Shown in pieces: positions 44,369 through 53,473 of a stretch of DNA of 64,000 nt (positions are counted from its first letter, which is position 1; the number at the start of each line of letters is the position of its first letter). This stretch comes from Verrucomicrobiaceae bacterium (GTDB lineage: Bacteria > Verrucomicrobiota > Verrucomicrobiia > Verrucomicrobiales > Verrucomicrobiaceae). A program made the translations under genes and the position numbers. The notes beneath the pieces were generated by a model, which searched no databases, was not told where the DNA came from, and saw nothing but the letters and a program-made list of their open reading frames with translations. The stretch spans positions 1 to 64,000 of the forward strand of contig CANGYJ010000018.1 in the NCBI GenBank assembly GCA_947458455.1. The letters are read 5' to 3'.

Positions 44369-46735
44369 TCAATCGCGGGCCTTCAGCACGGCGATCATAT
44401 CGAGCTTCCGCAGCATGCGGCTCACGACGATGAAGGAGGCGGTGGCGGCGGCGAGCACGACGAGGACGGCCTGCGAGTAGGTGAAGAGGCTGATTTTGAG
44501 CGGCAGGCGCACTGTTTCCGTTCGGAGCTGTGTGATGATGAAGGTGGCGAGACCTCGGCCAAAGAGCAGCCCCACCGGCAGCGCCGATAGCACCAAGAGC
44601 GTGAGCTCCCCGAGCAGGACACCCGCCACCTCACGCTGGGTGAAGCCGACCACTCGCAGCGTGGCGAGGTCACGACCTCGCTCACTGAGAGCGATGCGGG
44701 CACTGTTATACACCACGCCAAAGGCCACGATGATGGCGAGGGTGAGATAAAGCTTTCGAATGATGCCAATGCTCTGCCCGGTGGTGCTGCGGAAGGCTTC
44801 GAGCTGGTCATCCTTCACCAGCGTGATGGCGATACGCGGGGTGTCCTTCACCTCCCGCATGAATTCGCTCCAGTATCGCATATCCACCGCCAGGTAGGCG
44901 CCGCTTACGGTCTCGCCTTCCCGCATGAGGCGACGCAGCGCGTGGATGTCCATGTAGGCCGCCACGCCGGCGAAATCTTCGAGAAAGCCGCGCACTGGCA
45001 CCTCGCGGGTAGCCCGCTGACCTTCGAGCACCTGCACCTGGATCACCTCGCCAATGCGCACGCCGAGGATCTCACCGAGTTGTTTGGACATCACGATGCC
45101 TTCCTCCGGCATGACGATGCGGCGCCCCTGATCATCGAGCATGCGATTGAGTTCCGCATCACGCGGCATGCCGGTGATGGCGAGTTTTCGCGAGTGATGG
45201 CCGTGCCTCAAGCGGGCTTGCACGGCGCGGATCGGCTCCGCCCGCTGCACGCCGGGCAGATGCTCAAGGTCGTGAAGGGCGCTCCCGCTGCCTGGCTCCG
45301 CCAGAAACACCACCGCATCCTGCCGCTGCACATCATTCCATTGATAAGTCAGTAAATAATCAATGCTATCCGCCATCGAACCGGGTAGCACCATCAGCCC
45401 CGTGGCTAGGGAAAGCCCTACCACCGTAAAAACGGCCTGCAGCGGCCTTCGCTCAATGTTTCTCAACGCCATGCGCAGCCCCACGCCGAAGCATTTCGTC
45501 AATCCAATGCGTTCCAGCAGCGAGGGCTTGAAATCCGCCGGAGGCTCAGGTCGCATCGCCTCCGCAGGCGGCAGCTTCACCGCGATCCACACCACGCTGA
45601 GCACGCCCACCACACTCGCCGCCGCGCTGATCACCAGCGCCATGCCCCAGGCGCTGTAATCCATGATGAAATCCAGCGCCGGGAAGCGAAAGAACAGATC
45701 GTAAATGCCTAGCAGCTTCCCGCCGAACCACCGGCCCACCAGCCCGCCCGTCACCGTGCCGATCACCACGATCACCAAGGCGTAGCTAAGGTAATGACGC
45801 CCCACCTGCCACGATGAATAGCCTAGCGCCTTGAGCTGCGCGATCTGCTCTCGTTGCAGCCGCACCAGCCGGGCGAGCACCGCATTCACCATGAAGGCCG
45901 CCACGCTCAGGAACACGACCGGATACGCATACGAAAGCGCCCGCACCACCTTCAGCTCATCATCGAGCCGCTTCGCACTCGCATGATCGGCCCGCGTGTA
46001 AGCTCCTTGAGCGCCGTAATCTGCCAGCAGGCGATCCAACTCCGCCATCACCGGCCCGGCGATCACGCCCGGAGCGAGGTCGATGCAGAAGTCGTTGAAG
46101 GCCCCATCCATATTGTAAGGCACGGCGATGGACCGCTCATTCATCCAGAAGACGCCGTAGCGTTTGTTGTCCGGCAAGGTTTCACCGGGTCTCGCCTCGA
46201 AAACGAACTCCGGGGACAAACCAATCCCGCAGACGCTGATCTCATCGCGTCGTCCATTGATGATCGCCACCAGTCGATCGCCGAGGCGGAGCTTGTTTGC
46301 CACCGCGAAGGATTCACTCACCACGGCTTCATTGCGAGCATCGGATCTCGGCATGCTGCCAGAGCGCAAAAAGACCTCGTTCAGTATCTGCGGCCGGTCC
46401 TCCGGCAGGGACACCAGATGAGCCGTGGCAGGTTCGTCGATGCCTTCCAGATCCAGCGTGGCATTCACCACCACTCGCGTCTCCACCGCGGCCACGCCGG
46501 GCAGAGCCGCCATCCGGCCTGCGAGGGATTTCGGTGCCCGCTTCAGGCCACCAAACACATCCGCCAACCTTTGACGCTGATAATAGGCATCCCGGGTGCT
46601 TTCCAGCGTGAGGATGATGCTGCGCGTCATGATCATCATCGCCAGTCCGCAGGCCATCACGAGACTCACCGCCACGATCTGCCCCTTCATGCGACCGAGA
46701 TCGCGGAAGAGCTTCAAATCGAGCGGCGTAAGCAT
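44369..46735 (-). CDS. ABC transporter permease with two FtsX domains
   Basis: A 788-residue permease of the MacB/LolC-type superfamily: an N-terminal helix (IVAVSLVMACGLAMMIMTRS), a long periplasmic domain, then FtsX helices near 270-390 (VVFLSVAAFMVNAVLARLVRL), a second helix-periplasm region (LATGLMVLPGSM) and a final FtsX set ending LVVLAAATASFIVVSRML. These permeases move lipids, lipoproteins or drugs, or act mechanically, using an ATPase. No adjacent ATP-binding gene or membrane-fusion gene is visible; the closest upstream gene is divergent. Unless the ATPase lies elsewhere, function is unclear. Confidence 0.82.
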   Translation of the reverse strand: MLTPLDLKLFRDLGRMKGQIVAVSLVMACGLAMMIMTRSIILTLESTRDAYYQRQRLADVFGGLKRAPKSLAGRMAALPGVAAVETRVVVNATLDLEGIDEPATAHLVSLPEDRPQILNEVFLRSGSMPRSDARNEAVVSESFAVANKLRLGDRLVAIINGRRDEISVCGIGLSPEFVFEARPGETLPDNKRYGVFWMNERSIAVPYNMDGAFNDFCIDLAPGVIAGPVMAELDRLLADYGAQGAYTRADHASAKRLDDELKVVRALSYAYPVVFLSVAAFMVNAVLARLVRLQREQIAQLKALGYSSWQVGRHYLSYALVIVVIGTVTGGLVGRWFGGKLLGIYDLFFRFPALDFIMDYSAWGMALVISAAASVVGVLSVVWIAVKLPPAEAMRPEPPADFKPSLLERIGLTKCFGVGLRMALRNIERRPLQAVFTVVGLSLATGLMVLPGSMADSIDYLLTYQWNDVQRQDAVVFLAEPGSGSALHDLEHLPGVQRAEPIRAVQARLRHGHHSRKLAITGMPRDAELNRMLDDQGRRIVMPEEGIVMSKQLGEILGVRIGEVIQVQVLEGQRATREVPVRGFLEDFAGVAAYMDIHALRRLMREGETVSGAYLAVDMRYWSEFMREVKDTPRIAITLVKDDQLEAFRSTTGQSIGIIRKLYLTLAIIVAFGVVYNSARIALSERGRDLATLRVVGFTQREVAGVLLGELTLLVLSALPVGLLFGRGLATFIITQLRTETVRLPLKISLFTYSQAVLVVLAAATASFIVVSRMLRKLDMIAVLKARD

Positions 46736-46846
46736 GGCGGAGAGGGCGTCTTTACATCACACGGATGCGGCAGAAGTCATCCCATCTTTCCAGTTCCCAA
46801 AGCAGCCCCGCCTGCTAGTTTTCGAATCTGTTCCAACTCCCGAGAA

Positions 46847-48115
46847 ATGAAAAACTTACCCACCGCCTTTCAGCGCAATGCGCTCTGGACTGCGATCACT
46901 GCGCTCTCGCTCACGGTGATCGGGGCGCTCGCCGTGGGACTCGTTTATCTGGCCACGAGCGTGCTGGCCTTTCTCCAGCCCATTCTGGTGCCCTTTGCCG
47001 TCGCGGGCGTGCTGGCCTACCTTTTGGAGCCAGGCGTGAAGTGGCTCGAAAAACGCGGCCTGAACCGCTCGCGGTCCGTTTTGCTCGTCTTCGCCCTTTT
47101 CAGCCTATCCTTGGGCGGACTCGTCTGGTGGGTCACGCCAAAACTCTGGTCACAGACCTCCCATGTCACCGATAAAGTGCCCGCCTATACCAAGAAGGCC
47201 CTCGATGCCGCCGTGCGCTTCTCCGCGCATGTGGAAAAAGAATACGGCTTCACCGTGATTCCTCATGAGGAGCTGAAAAAGACCGTCGAAAGCCCCACCG
47301 AGGCTCCTGCGAGCGCCGCCGCCGAGACTAACTTTGATCTGAAAGGTTTCCTCACTGGCAATTGGGTGCGCACCACGCTGCCCACGGTGGTGAAGAACGC
47401 TTGGAACTTCATCAAAGCCGGCTTTGGCGGCTTCCTGGGCGTGTTTGGCTTCATGCTCTCGCTCATGATCGTGCCGCTGTACCTTTACTACTTCCTCATC
47501 GAGAGTGCGAAGATCAAAGAGGCGTGGTCAGACTACCTGCCGCTGCGTGCCTCCTCCTTCAAAGACGAGGTCGTGAGCTGCCTCAACGAGATCAACGGCT
47601 ACCTCATCGCCTTCTTCCGCGGCCAGTTGTTCGTCAGCGTGCTCAATGGTATCGCCACCGGCATCGGCCTCATGATTGTGGGCCTCGATTTCGGCCTCCT
47701 CATCGGCCTGGCTCTCTGCGTGCTCGGCATCATCCCCTATCTCGGCATTGCCATCTGCTGGCTGCCAGCCGTCGTGATCGCGGCGGTGCAGGGCGGCAGT
47801 GCCCTGATCCCAGGCGATCCCTGGTGGGCCATGCCGCTCGCCGTGACGGCGGTGTTTGTCATTGTGCAACAAATCGACGGCTTCTTCATCACCCCACGCA
47901 TCGTGGGTGAAGCCGTGGGCCTGCATCCGATGACGGTGATCGCCTCCGTACTCGTGTGGGCGCTGCTGCTCGGCGGCCTGCTCGGTGCCATTCTCGCCGT
48001 GCCGATGACCGCGAGCGTGAAGGTTTTGTTTCAACGCTACATTTGGCGTGCCCGCATCGCCCCGCGCACAGTGGGCGGTGCCCGAGAACATCCCACGGAG
48101 GCCGCACCATGCTGA
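46847..48115 (+). CDS. AI-2E family transporter
   Basis: A 422-residue membrane protein of the AI-2E (PF01594, UPF0118) family. Helices lie at about 15-70 and 83-105, followed by a soluble region with a charged segment (~115-175), then the conserved helix bundle (GGFLGVFGFMLSLMIVPLYLYY, LIGLALCVLGIIPYLGI, and IDGFFITPRIVGEAVGLHPM, the signature near the end). The start at 46847 has GAG spaced 3 bases upstream. Its 3' end overlaps the next gene by 7 bases, so they are translationally coupled. Substrates differ among members (autoinducer export or Na+/H+ exchange). Confidence 0.85.
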   Translation: MKNLPTAFQRNALWTAITALSLTVIGALAVGLVYLATSVLAFLQPILVPFAVAGVLAYLLEPGVKWLEKRGLNRSRSVLLVFALFSLSLGGLVWWVTPKLWSQTSHVTDKVPAYTKKALDAAVRFSAHVEKEYGFTVIPHEELKKTVESPTEAPASAAAETNFDLKGFLTGNWVRTTLPTVVKNAWNFIKAGFGGFLGVFGFMLSLMIVPLYLYYFLIESAKIKEAWSDYLPLRASSFKDEVVSCLNEINGYLIAFFRGQLFVSVLNGIATGIGLMIVGLDFGLLIGLALCVLGIIPYLGIAICWLPAVVIAAVQGGSALIPGDPWWAMPLAVTAVFVIVQQIDGFFITPRIVGEAVGLHPMTVIASVLVWALLLGGLLGAILAVPMTASVKVLFQRYIWRARIAPRTVGGAREHPTEAAPC

Positions 48116-48690
48116 TAAACCAACACGAATCCCGCACGCCCGGTGTGATCTTCACCGGCATGTGGCGCTATAAATCCTCCCACGGCGCTGCGGGTGCGCT
48201 GCTCTGCGCGGGCGGCTGCATCTTGATCTCTCGTGTGCTGCTGTTCTTCTTTCAGGTGCAGGAACTCTCGCCCGATAGCATCCGCCATGCCGCTGGGCTC
48301 TTCCTGGTCGGTGGCCTGCTTTTTTACATCGGCACCACGCTGTTCTTCTCCCTCGTCACCGGCTATGCCAAGCGACTGGTCATCTCTGAGGAGAGCGTGC
48401 GCTACGCGAATACCTATTTCCACTGGCGGCACATTCTGTGGATCGATGCACGGCTCAAAGGCGGCACCTACCAGGTCTTCATCCGCCGCTCACGCGGCCT
48501 TTTCCGCCAGCGCTGGCTGAAAATCGACGACGGCCTCTCCGAGGAGCAGCGTGAGAAGCTGCTCAAGCAGCTCACCGAACGCGTGAAGCCCCGCTTTGAC
48601 CATCTGCGCATCGGCGATGCACCCCATTCGGTGATGGAAAACCTCGAAAGACCCTCCGCTCCCGCACCGGGCACGATTCGCACGCCTTGA
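48109..48690 (+). CDS. PH-domain-like membrane protein
   Basis: A 193-residue product with two hydrophobic helices (about 28-50, AGALLCAGGCILISRVLLFFF, and 62-83) and a downstream PH-like beta region (RLVISEESVRYANTYFHWRHI; GGTYQVFIRRSRG) as in bacterial PH (YdbS-type) proteins. The C-terminus is charged. It overlaps the AI-2E gene by 7 bp and is followed by crcB after 13 bp, suggesting one transcript. Function unknown. Confidence 0.65.
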   Translation: MLINQHESRTPGVIFTGMWRYKSSHGAAGALLCAGGCILISRVLLFFFQVQELSPDSIRHAAGLFLVGGLLFYIGTTLFFSLVTGYAKRLVISEESVRYANTYFHWRHILWIDARLKGGTYQVFIRRSRGLFRQRWLKIDDGLSEEQREKLLKQLTERVKPRFDHLRIGDAPHSVMENLERPSAPAPGTIRTP

Positions 48691-48703
48691 ACCTCCTGCT
48701 CGC

Positions 48704-49084
48704 ATGCGAAACGTCCTCCTCGTCTTCCTCGGCGGTGGTCTCGGCTCCGTCGCCCGCTACCTCACTCTTCTTGGCGTGAACCGCTGGCTGCCGCAGAGCC
48801 AGTTTCCGTGGGGTGTTTTTACGGCAAATGTGCTCGGAAGTTTCGTCCTCGGCTTCCTCTGCGTGTGGCCGATGATGCGAATGCAAAACACGGCGGTGTG
48901 GTTGCTGCTCGCCACCGGCTTCCTCGGCGGCTTCACCACCTTTTCCACGCTCACCGCGAACACCTGGGAGCTCTTTGAGGGTGGCCACGTCACCGCCGCC
49001 CTGCTCAATGCCCTCGGCAGTCTCGCCATCGGTATCGCTGCCACCGCGCTCGGCTTTGCTTGCGGACGCTGGTGGCCTGCGTGA
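48704..49084 (+). CDS. crcB: Fluoride ion channel CrcB/Fluc
   Basis: A 126-residue four-helix Fluc protein that exports fluoride as a dimer. Diagnostic segments are GGGLGSVARYLT, FPWGVFTANVLGSFVLGFL with the conserved asparagine, and TGFLGGFTTFSTLTANTWEL with the Phe-box phenylalanines and the central Na+ site threonine/glycine. Only one copy is present here, so a homodimer is expected. No fluoride riboswitch can be seen; the gene sits inside a tight plus-strand run. Confidence 0.93.
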   Translation: MRNVLLVFLGGGLGSVARYLTLLGVNRWLPQSQFPWGVFTANVLGSFVLGFLCVWPMMRMQNTAVWLLLATGFLGGFTTFSTLTANTWELFEGGHVTAALLNALGSLAIGIAATALGFACGRWWPA

Positions 49085-49097
49085 AAGCCGCCCCCGC

Positions 49098-49838
49098 ATG
49101 CCACCACCTCCCGTTACCCGCACCGGCCTCGCCCGCGCCTTATCCAAGCTCGGCTTCTGCTCCCGCAGCCGCGCCTCGGAACTCATCCGCATGGGCAAAG
49201 TCAGCGTGAACCGCATCGTACGGAAGAATCCCGAATTCCCCGTCATTCTCGGCAAGGACATCCTCGTGATGGACGACGAGAGCATCAATGCGGCGAAGCA
49301 GGTCTATCTCATGCTCAACAAACCGCGTGGCCTCATCACCACGGCCTCCGATGAGCAGGGACGCGATACCGTTTTCACCTGCTTTGAGCACGCCAAGCTC
49401 CCGCACCTCTCCCCCGTGGGCCGACTCGACAAAGCCAGCGAGGGACTGCTCTTCTTCACCAACGACAACGTGTGGGCGGATATCGTTACCCATCCAGATA
49501 CCCATCTCGACAAGACCTACCACGTCCAGATCGAAGGCCCCATGGATGAAACCCAGCTCACCCGCCTCCGCCGCGGCATCGAGGACGACGGCGAACGGCT
49601 CGCTGCCAAAGCCGTGAAAGTGCTGCGCACCGGCGAAAAGAACACCTGGCTCGAATTCATCCTCGACGAAGGCCGCAACCGCCACATCCGCCGCCTCCTC
49701 GAAGCCCTCGAAATCGAAGTCCTCCGCCTCATCCGCGTGAAAATCGGCCCGCTGGAGCTTGGCAGCCTCCCCAAAGGCAAATGGCGTGAACTATCAAAAA
49801 ACGAAGTGGCAAGGCTACGAGGCCTGAAAGAGCAATAA
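49098..49838 (+). CDS. RluB/RsuA-family rRNA pseudouridine synthase
   Basis: A 246-residue protein with an N-terminal S4 RNA-binding domain (LARALSKLGFCSRSRASELIRMGKVSVN) and an RsuA/RluB/E/F catalytic domain with YLMLNKPRGLITTASDEQGRDTV and the catalytic Asp in VGRLDKASEGLLFFTND, plus EGRNRHIRRLLEALE near the end. Such enzymes modify uridines in 16S or 23S rRNA; the site cannot be told. The start at 49098 lies 13 bp after crcB. Confidence 0.9.
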   Translation: MPPPPVTRTGLARALSKLGFCSRSRASELIRMGKVSVNRIVRKNPEFPVILGKDILVMDDESINAAKQVYLMLNKPRGLITTASDEQGRDTVFTCFEHAKLPHLSPVGRLDKASEGLLFFTNDNVWADIVTHPDTHLDKTYHVQIEGPMDETQLTRLRRGIEDDGERLAAKAVKVLRTGEKNTWLEFILDEGRNRHIRRLLEALEIEVLRLIRVKIGPLELGSLPKGKWRELSKNEVARLRGLKEQ

Positions 49839-49841
49839 AAC

Positions 49842-51056
49842 TCACCGCACCTTCACCGCCGTCATTTTCTCCGAATCACGGGCATACAAAACTCCATCCG
49901 CATAAGCAGCATGGCTACGATGACGCAGGCCGAGGATCTGCGTGGTGCTGAAGAGATCAAATTTCTCCGAGCTGGCCTTCGCGATCCATAGCTCGCCACG
50001 CTCGGTGACGATGAGGAGCCGGTCCTGCACACGGATGAGCGTGCCGCCGGGCACGGTATCGGGCGCTTCCCATTTCACGCCGCCATCGGTGGAGGAGATG
50101 CAGCGGAGCTTGGAGCCGCTCTCCTGCCTGCCGTGGAACCCGTAGAGATGGTCAGCATGCCAAACGGGTGTCGAATAATGGCAGTCGAGAGCTTCGGTTC
50201 TGTTCCAGACGTTCGTGAAGCGCTTTTCAGCCGCTTTCCATTCCCACACACCGCCACCGACATCATAACTGGCGGAGAAAAACAGCCTCCCTGGACCACA
50301 AGCAAGCGGTGTGGCCGCATTCACACTGGCATCCATCTCGGCGCGAAAAGGCTCATCAGCCAACACCTCGCCACTGGCGATGGTGACGAGTGAAAGGCCA
50401 TTTCGCGTGAAGAAGGCCGCCACACTGGCATCTCCGGGAACGAGCACACCCGCCGCGTAGCCTGCTTCATGCTTCGTGGCCTTCCACACGAGCTTTCCGG
50501 TCTTCGCATCGAGGGCGATGATGCCCGCGCCATCACGCCCGCCGACATTGAGCAGCACTTTGCCATCCGCCACGAGCGGTGAGCAGGCTCGACCAAAGAA
50601 ACCCTGCGGTGATCCGACCTCCGTCACGGTATCAAAACTCCACACGAGCTTCCCATCGGCGGCATCAAGCGCCTCCACACGGCCTTCGGGACCATGCGTG
50701 AAGACTTTTCCATCCACCACGGCCGGGACAGCACGCGGGCCATTGTCGAAGCCAAAGGTATCGCGGTAATCGGTGGTGTAGGCGTGACGCCAAATCGTCT
50801 CGCCACTGGATGGAGCAAGAGCTTCGGTGATGATCTCATCGCCAAGGCGGTGGCAGATGAAAACCTTGCCATCCGCCACGACGGGACCGGCGAAACCGCT
50901 GCCGAGGTCCTTTTTCCAAACTCGCTCGGCTTCTTGAGTGCCGACGATGGCTTTCTCGGATTCAGCGGCGGAGCCATCGCGATTCGGGCCGAGGAATTGC
51001 GGCCAGTCCGAGGCAAAAAGCGAGGTGCTGAGCAGGAGTGGAAGAAGTTTTTTCAT
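49842..51056 (-). CDS. Secreted PQQ-like beta-propeller protein
   Basis: A 404-residue protein with a signal peptide (KKLLPLLLSTSLFAS) followed by the W-P-Q-F-x-G-P-N-R-D-G start common to PQQ-like repeat proteins of this phylum and planctomycetes. About seven blades with DGKVF / ALDAADGKLVWSF units follow. No PQQ-dehydrogenase catalytic motif is present, so a binding or scaffold role is likely. Its ATG overlaps the stop of the FHA coiled-coil gene by 4 bases (ATGA), so the two are translationally coupled. Confidence 0.83.
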   Translation of the reverse strand: MKKLLPLLLSTSLFASDWPQFLGPNRDGSAAESEKAIVGTQEAERVWKKDLGSGFAGPVVADGKVFICHRLGDEIITEALAPSSGETIWRHAYTTDYRDTFGFDNGPRAVPAVVDGKVFTHGPEGRVEALDAADGKLVWSFDTVTEVGSPQGFFGRACSPLVADGKVLLNVGGRDGAGIIALDAKTGKLVWKATKHEAGYAAGVLVPGDASVAAFFTRNGLSLVTIASGEVLADEPFRAEMDASVNAATPLACGPGRLFFSASYDVGGGVWEWKAAEKRFTNVWNRTEALDCHYSTPVWHADHLYGFHGRQESGSKLRCISSTDGGVKWEAPDTVPGGTLIRVQDRLLIVTERGELWIAKASSEKFDLFSTTQILGLRHRSHAAYADGVLYARDSEKMTAVKVR

Positions 51057-52780
51057 GCGGTAGCGGGAGACACGCGGGTGTGCTCGGACTTCATCGCCAC
51101 GCCGGTGAAGTAGGGAGCCTCGACCTGCACGATGCGCGGGGTGCGGCTGGGGGGAATGTTCACAATGTGCAGAAGGTCCGCCGCCTCGCTATCGATCTCG
51201 CGAAGCACTTCCTTGGCCTCCGGCGAACCGGGCGGCAGCATGGAAAGCTGCGCCAATCGGCGCTCCTGCGCTTCCTTCCAATCCCGCAGCGGCCGCAACC
51301 TCGCCTCGATGACACCGAGATCGTGCCGTGCCCGCTCCAGGCGTCGATGCAGCTCTTCCATCGGTGCCGCATTGGCCGCCTGAAGCTCCTCAAGCCGCGC
51401 ACGCACCTCCGCGAGCCGCCGCGCCTCGGTGGTGAGTTCATCCTTGGTGGACGCGAGCGACGCCTGAGCCTCGGAAAGGCGTGTCTCGACCGCCGTGAGT
51501 TCCTGTTCTTGAAAATGCCGCTCCTGCTGCAATCCGGCGATGGCGGCGCGGTGCTTCGTTTGCTGCTTTTCGGCTTCCACGAGTGCTTCGCGAAGGGTAG
51601 CGAGCATTTCCTCCGCCTGCGCAAAACCTGCGATTTGCGCTTTCAAAGCCGCGAGCTGCGTCACCGCAGCCTCGACCTCACTGCGATGCTTGGTTTCGAG
51701 TTCCGCAGCCTCACGGACCTGCCGACGCAGCTCGGCGAGACGCTGAGTTTGCTCCTGCTCCTGAGCATTCGATGCCGCAAGACGGCTTTGCACACTGGCG
51801 AGGGATTCCAGCAGCGGCGCGATGGCCGCGGCTTCACGAGCGCGCGCCTCTCCCTCGCTGATCTGGCGGCGCATCTCGGTGAGACGTGCTTCTTCGCTGC
51901 TGAGCGTCTGCCGGAGCTGCTCTAGACGTTGCGTTTCCTCACGCTCGCGAGCGCTGACGGCATCGAGCCGACTCTGAACGCTGGCGACGGATTCTTGAAG
52001 CAACTGCGCAGCGGCGGCCTCACGTGCTTGAGCCTCCACATCCTGTGTGAGGCGTTTCAGCTCAGCGAGCTTTGCCTCAGCCTCACGCTGGCTTTCTTGA
52101 AGTTGGCGATGCTTGGTTTCGGAGTCGCGCTCGCAAGCGATGGTACTTTCGAGCGAAGCCTGCGCCGTGGTGATGGAGGTCTGAAGCTGCAGCAGCGTGG
52201 CGGATTGGCTTTCCAGATCCCGCCCGAGCTGCGTCATGGTGGCCGCCTTCTCCGCGTGCTCCGTTTTCAGTCGCTCGACCGCCGCCATCCAATCCCGCTG
52301 ACTGGCCTCCGCCTGCTTCGCAGCGGCTTCGAGGAGGGCGAGGCGATTTTCCGCCGCGTGAAGGTCCGCCGAGGGAATGGCCTGTGGCTCCGGCGCGGGT
52401 GTGGCAGGCGGCAGAGGAATGCGCCGCGTGCCTGCGGAGGTCTTCGTCTTGGACACGGGCACCGGCAGCGGCACCGCTGTGGCCTGCGCACCTATTTCGA
52501 GGTCCAGAACAGCCTGCAACGGCCCAAAGGCGAGCTTGTCGCCCTCAGCCAGCGTTTGCTTGGTGACCCGCTGACCGTTCACGAAGGTGCCGGTGGCGGA
52601 GCCGAGGTCATAGACCTTCACCGAGCCATCGGAACGAAGAAGGATCTCCGCATGATGCGCCGAGAGCCGGGCGTCATCGACGACCACATCGTTATCCTCG
52701 GCACTGCCGACCGTGAGCTGCTCAGCAAGCGGGACGAAGATTTCCTGAGCGTCATCGAAGACAATGGTGAGTTTCGGCAT
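51053..52780 (-). CDS. FHA-domain protein with a long coiled coil
   Basis: A 575-residue protein with an FHA domain (residues ~20-85; VGSAEDNDVVVDDARLSAHHAEI and SATGTFVNGQRVT) that reads phosphothreonine, a proline-rich linker (~110-140, with PLPVPVSKTKTSAGTRRIPL) and ~370 residues of coiled coil (~145-520) rich in Glu, Ala, Gln and Arg. A short C-terminus holds a proline/arginine motif (IPPSRTPRIVQVEAPYF). It has no membrane segment and is probably a filament-like scaffold. It is co-transcribed with the propeller gene downstream. Confidence 0.8.
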   Translation of the reverse strand: MPKLTIVFDDAQEIFVPLAEQLTVGSAEDNDVVVDDARLSAHHAEILLRSDGSVKVYDLGSATGTFVNGQRVTKQTLAEGDKLAFGPLQAVLDLEIGAQATAVPLPVPVSKTKTSAGTRRIPLPPATPAPEPQAIPSADLHAAENRLALLEAAAKQAEASQRDWMAAVERLKTEHAEKAATMTQLGRDLESQSATLLQLQTSITTAQASLESTIACERDSETKHRQLQESQREAEAKLAELKRLTQDVEAQAREAAAAQLLQESVASVQSRLDAVSAREREETQRLEQLRQTLSSEEARLTEMRRQISEGEARAREAAAIAPLLESLASVQSRLAASNAQEQEQTQRLAELRRQVREAAELETKHRSEVEAAVTQLAALKAQIAGFAQAEEMLATLREALVEAEKQQTKHRAAIAGLQQERHFQEQELTAVETRLSEAQASLASTKDELTTEARRLAEVRARLEELQAANAAPMEELHRRLERARHDLGVIEARLRPLRDWKEAQERRLAQLSMLPPGSPEAKEVLREIDSEAADLLHIVNIPPSRTPRIVQVEAPYFTGVAMKSEHTRVSPATA

Positions 52781-52816
52781 GGGGGCAGATAGAGAACGGG
52801 AGGCCAGACGGCCTGC

Positions 52817-53074
52817 CTATTTGTAATGCAGGCGGCAGGAGACAATCTCGACACGTTCGGCGACAACTCGATAGAGAATGCGGTGCTCCGAATCAATGCG
52901 GCGAGACCAAAGCCCCGCGTAATGATGCTTCAGCGGCTCTGGCTTTCCGATGCCTACAAAGGGGCTGCGCTGGATGTCTTTAATCAATTCATTGATCCGA
53001 CGAAGCGTACGCCGGTCCATGCCCTGCCAGTGAAGGTAGTCATTCCAGGCTTCATCAGAGAAGAGAACGTTCAT
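52817..53074 (-). CDS. yoeB: Toxin YoeB (RelE superfamily)
   Basis: An 85-residue YoeB/Txe mRNA interferase that cuts mRNA in the ribosomal A site. The family start MNVLFSDEAWNDYLHWQ, the core PEPLKHHYAGLWSRRIDSEHR and the catalytic His-Tyr end SCRLHYK are all there, so it looks active. Its ATG overlaps the antitoxin stop by 4 bases. Confidence 0.93.
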   Translation of the reverse strand: MNVLFSDEAWNDYLHWQGMDRRTLRRINELIKDIQRSPFVGIGKPEPLKHHYAGLWSRRIDSEHRILYRVVAERVEIVSCRLHYK

Positions 53075-53325
53075 GCTTCCCAGTTGATCGGACGTTCCTT
53101 GCCTTGGCCGGCATCAAGCTGCGCCAAGGACTTCTCCAGATGCCTCACATTGGCCGGATACCGCATTTGAAGCTCCGTCTCATTCATCGACTCATATTCC
53201 TCCAGTGGCATCATGACGACACTGCCGAGCCCATGCTCAATAATGACCGCCTCACGGTCCTCACGGACTCGCGTGATGGTCTGAATGATGTTTTTGCGAA
53301 ATTTGGCGCTGGTCATCGCGGTCAT
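53071..53325 (-). CDS. yefM: Antitoxin YefM (Phd/YefM family)
   Basis: An 84-residue Phd/YefM antitoxin: DNA-binding N-terminus MTAMTSAKFRKNIIQTITRV and REAVIIEHGLGSVVMMPLEEYESM, then a C-terminal toxin-binding helix NETELQMRYPANVRHLEKSLA. Such proteins repress their own operon. A start at 53316 (MTSAKF) is also possible; upstream residues are not family-like. Confidence 0.9.
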   Translation of the reverse strand: MTAMTSAKFRKNIIQTITRVREDREAVIIEHGLGSVVMMPLEEYESMNETELQMRYPANVRHLEKSLAQLDAGQGKERPINWEA

Positions 53326-53473
53326 GGCGAGACTGGAGCACAGGTTCAAAACCTCGGCAACTGCCTCTCTCCCCTCCAGTGGCTGCTACCTCCGTCCTTT
53401 GGAGGTGATTTGAGCGAATCAAACCTTCCCCCTGCCCTAACTCCGGGCGGACGTTCGTTGAAGCCATTCCCTT

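Noticed and set aside
45854-46846. Upstream extension of the AI-2E gene frame on the plus strand
   Set aside because: It overlaps the minus-strand permease gene, and the AI-2E family N-terminus begins at 46847.
48691-48703. Fluoride riboswitch before crcB
   Set aside because: The 13-bp gap is too short for the ~50-nt aptamer and no candidate lies at the head of the run.
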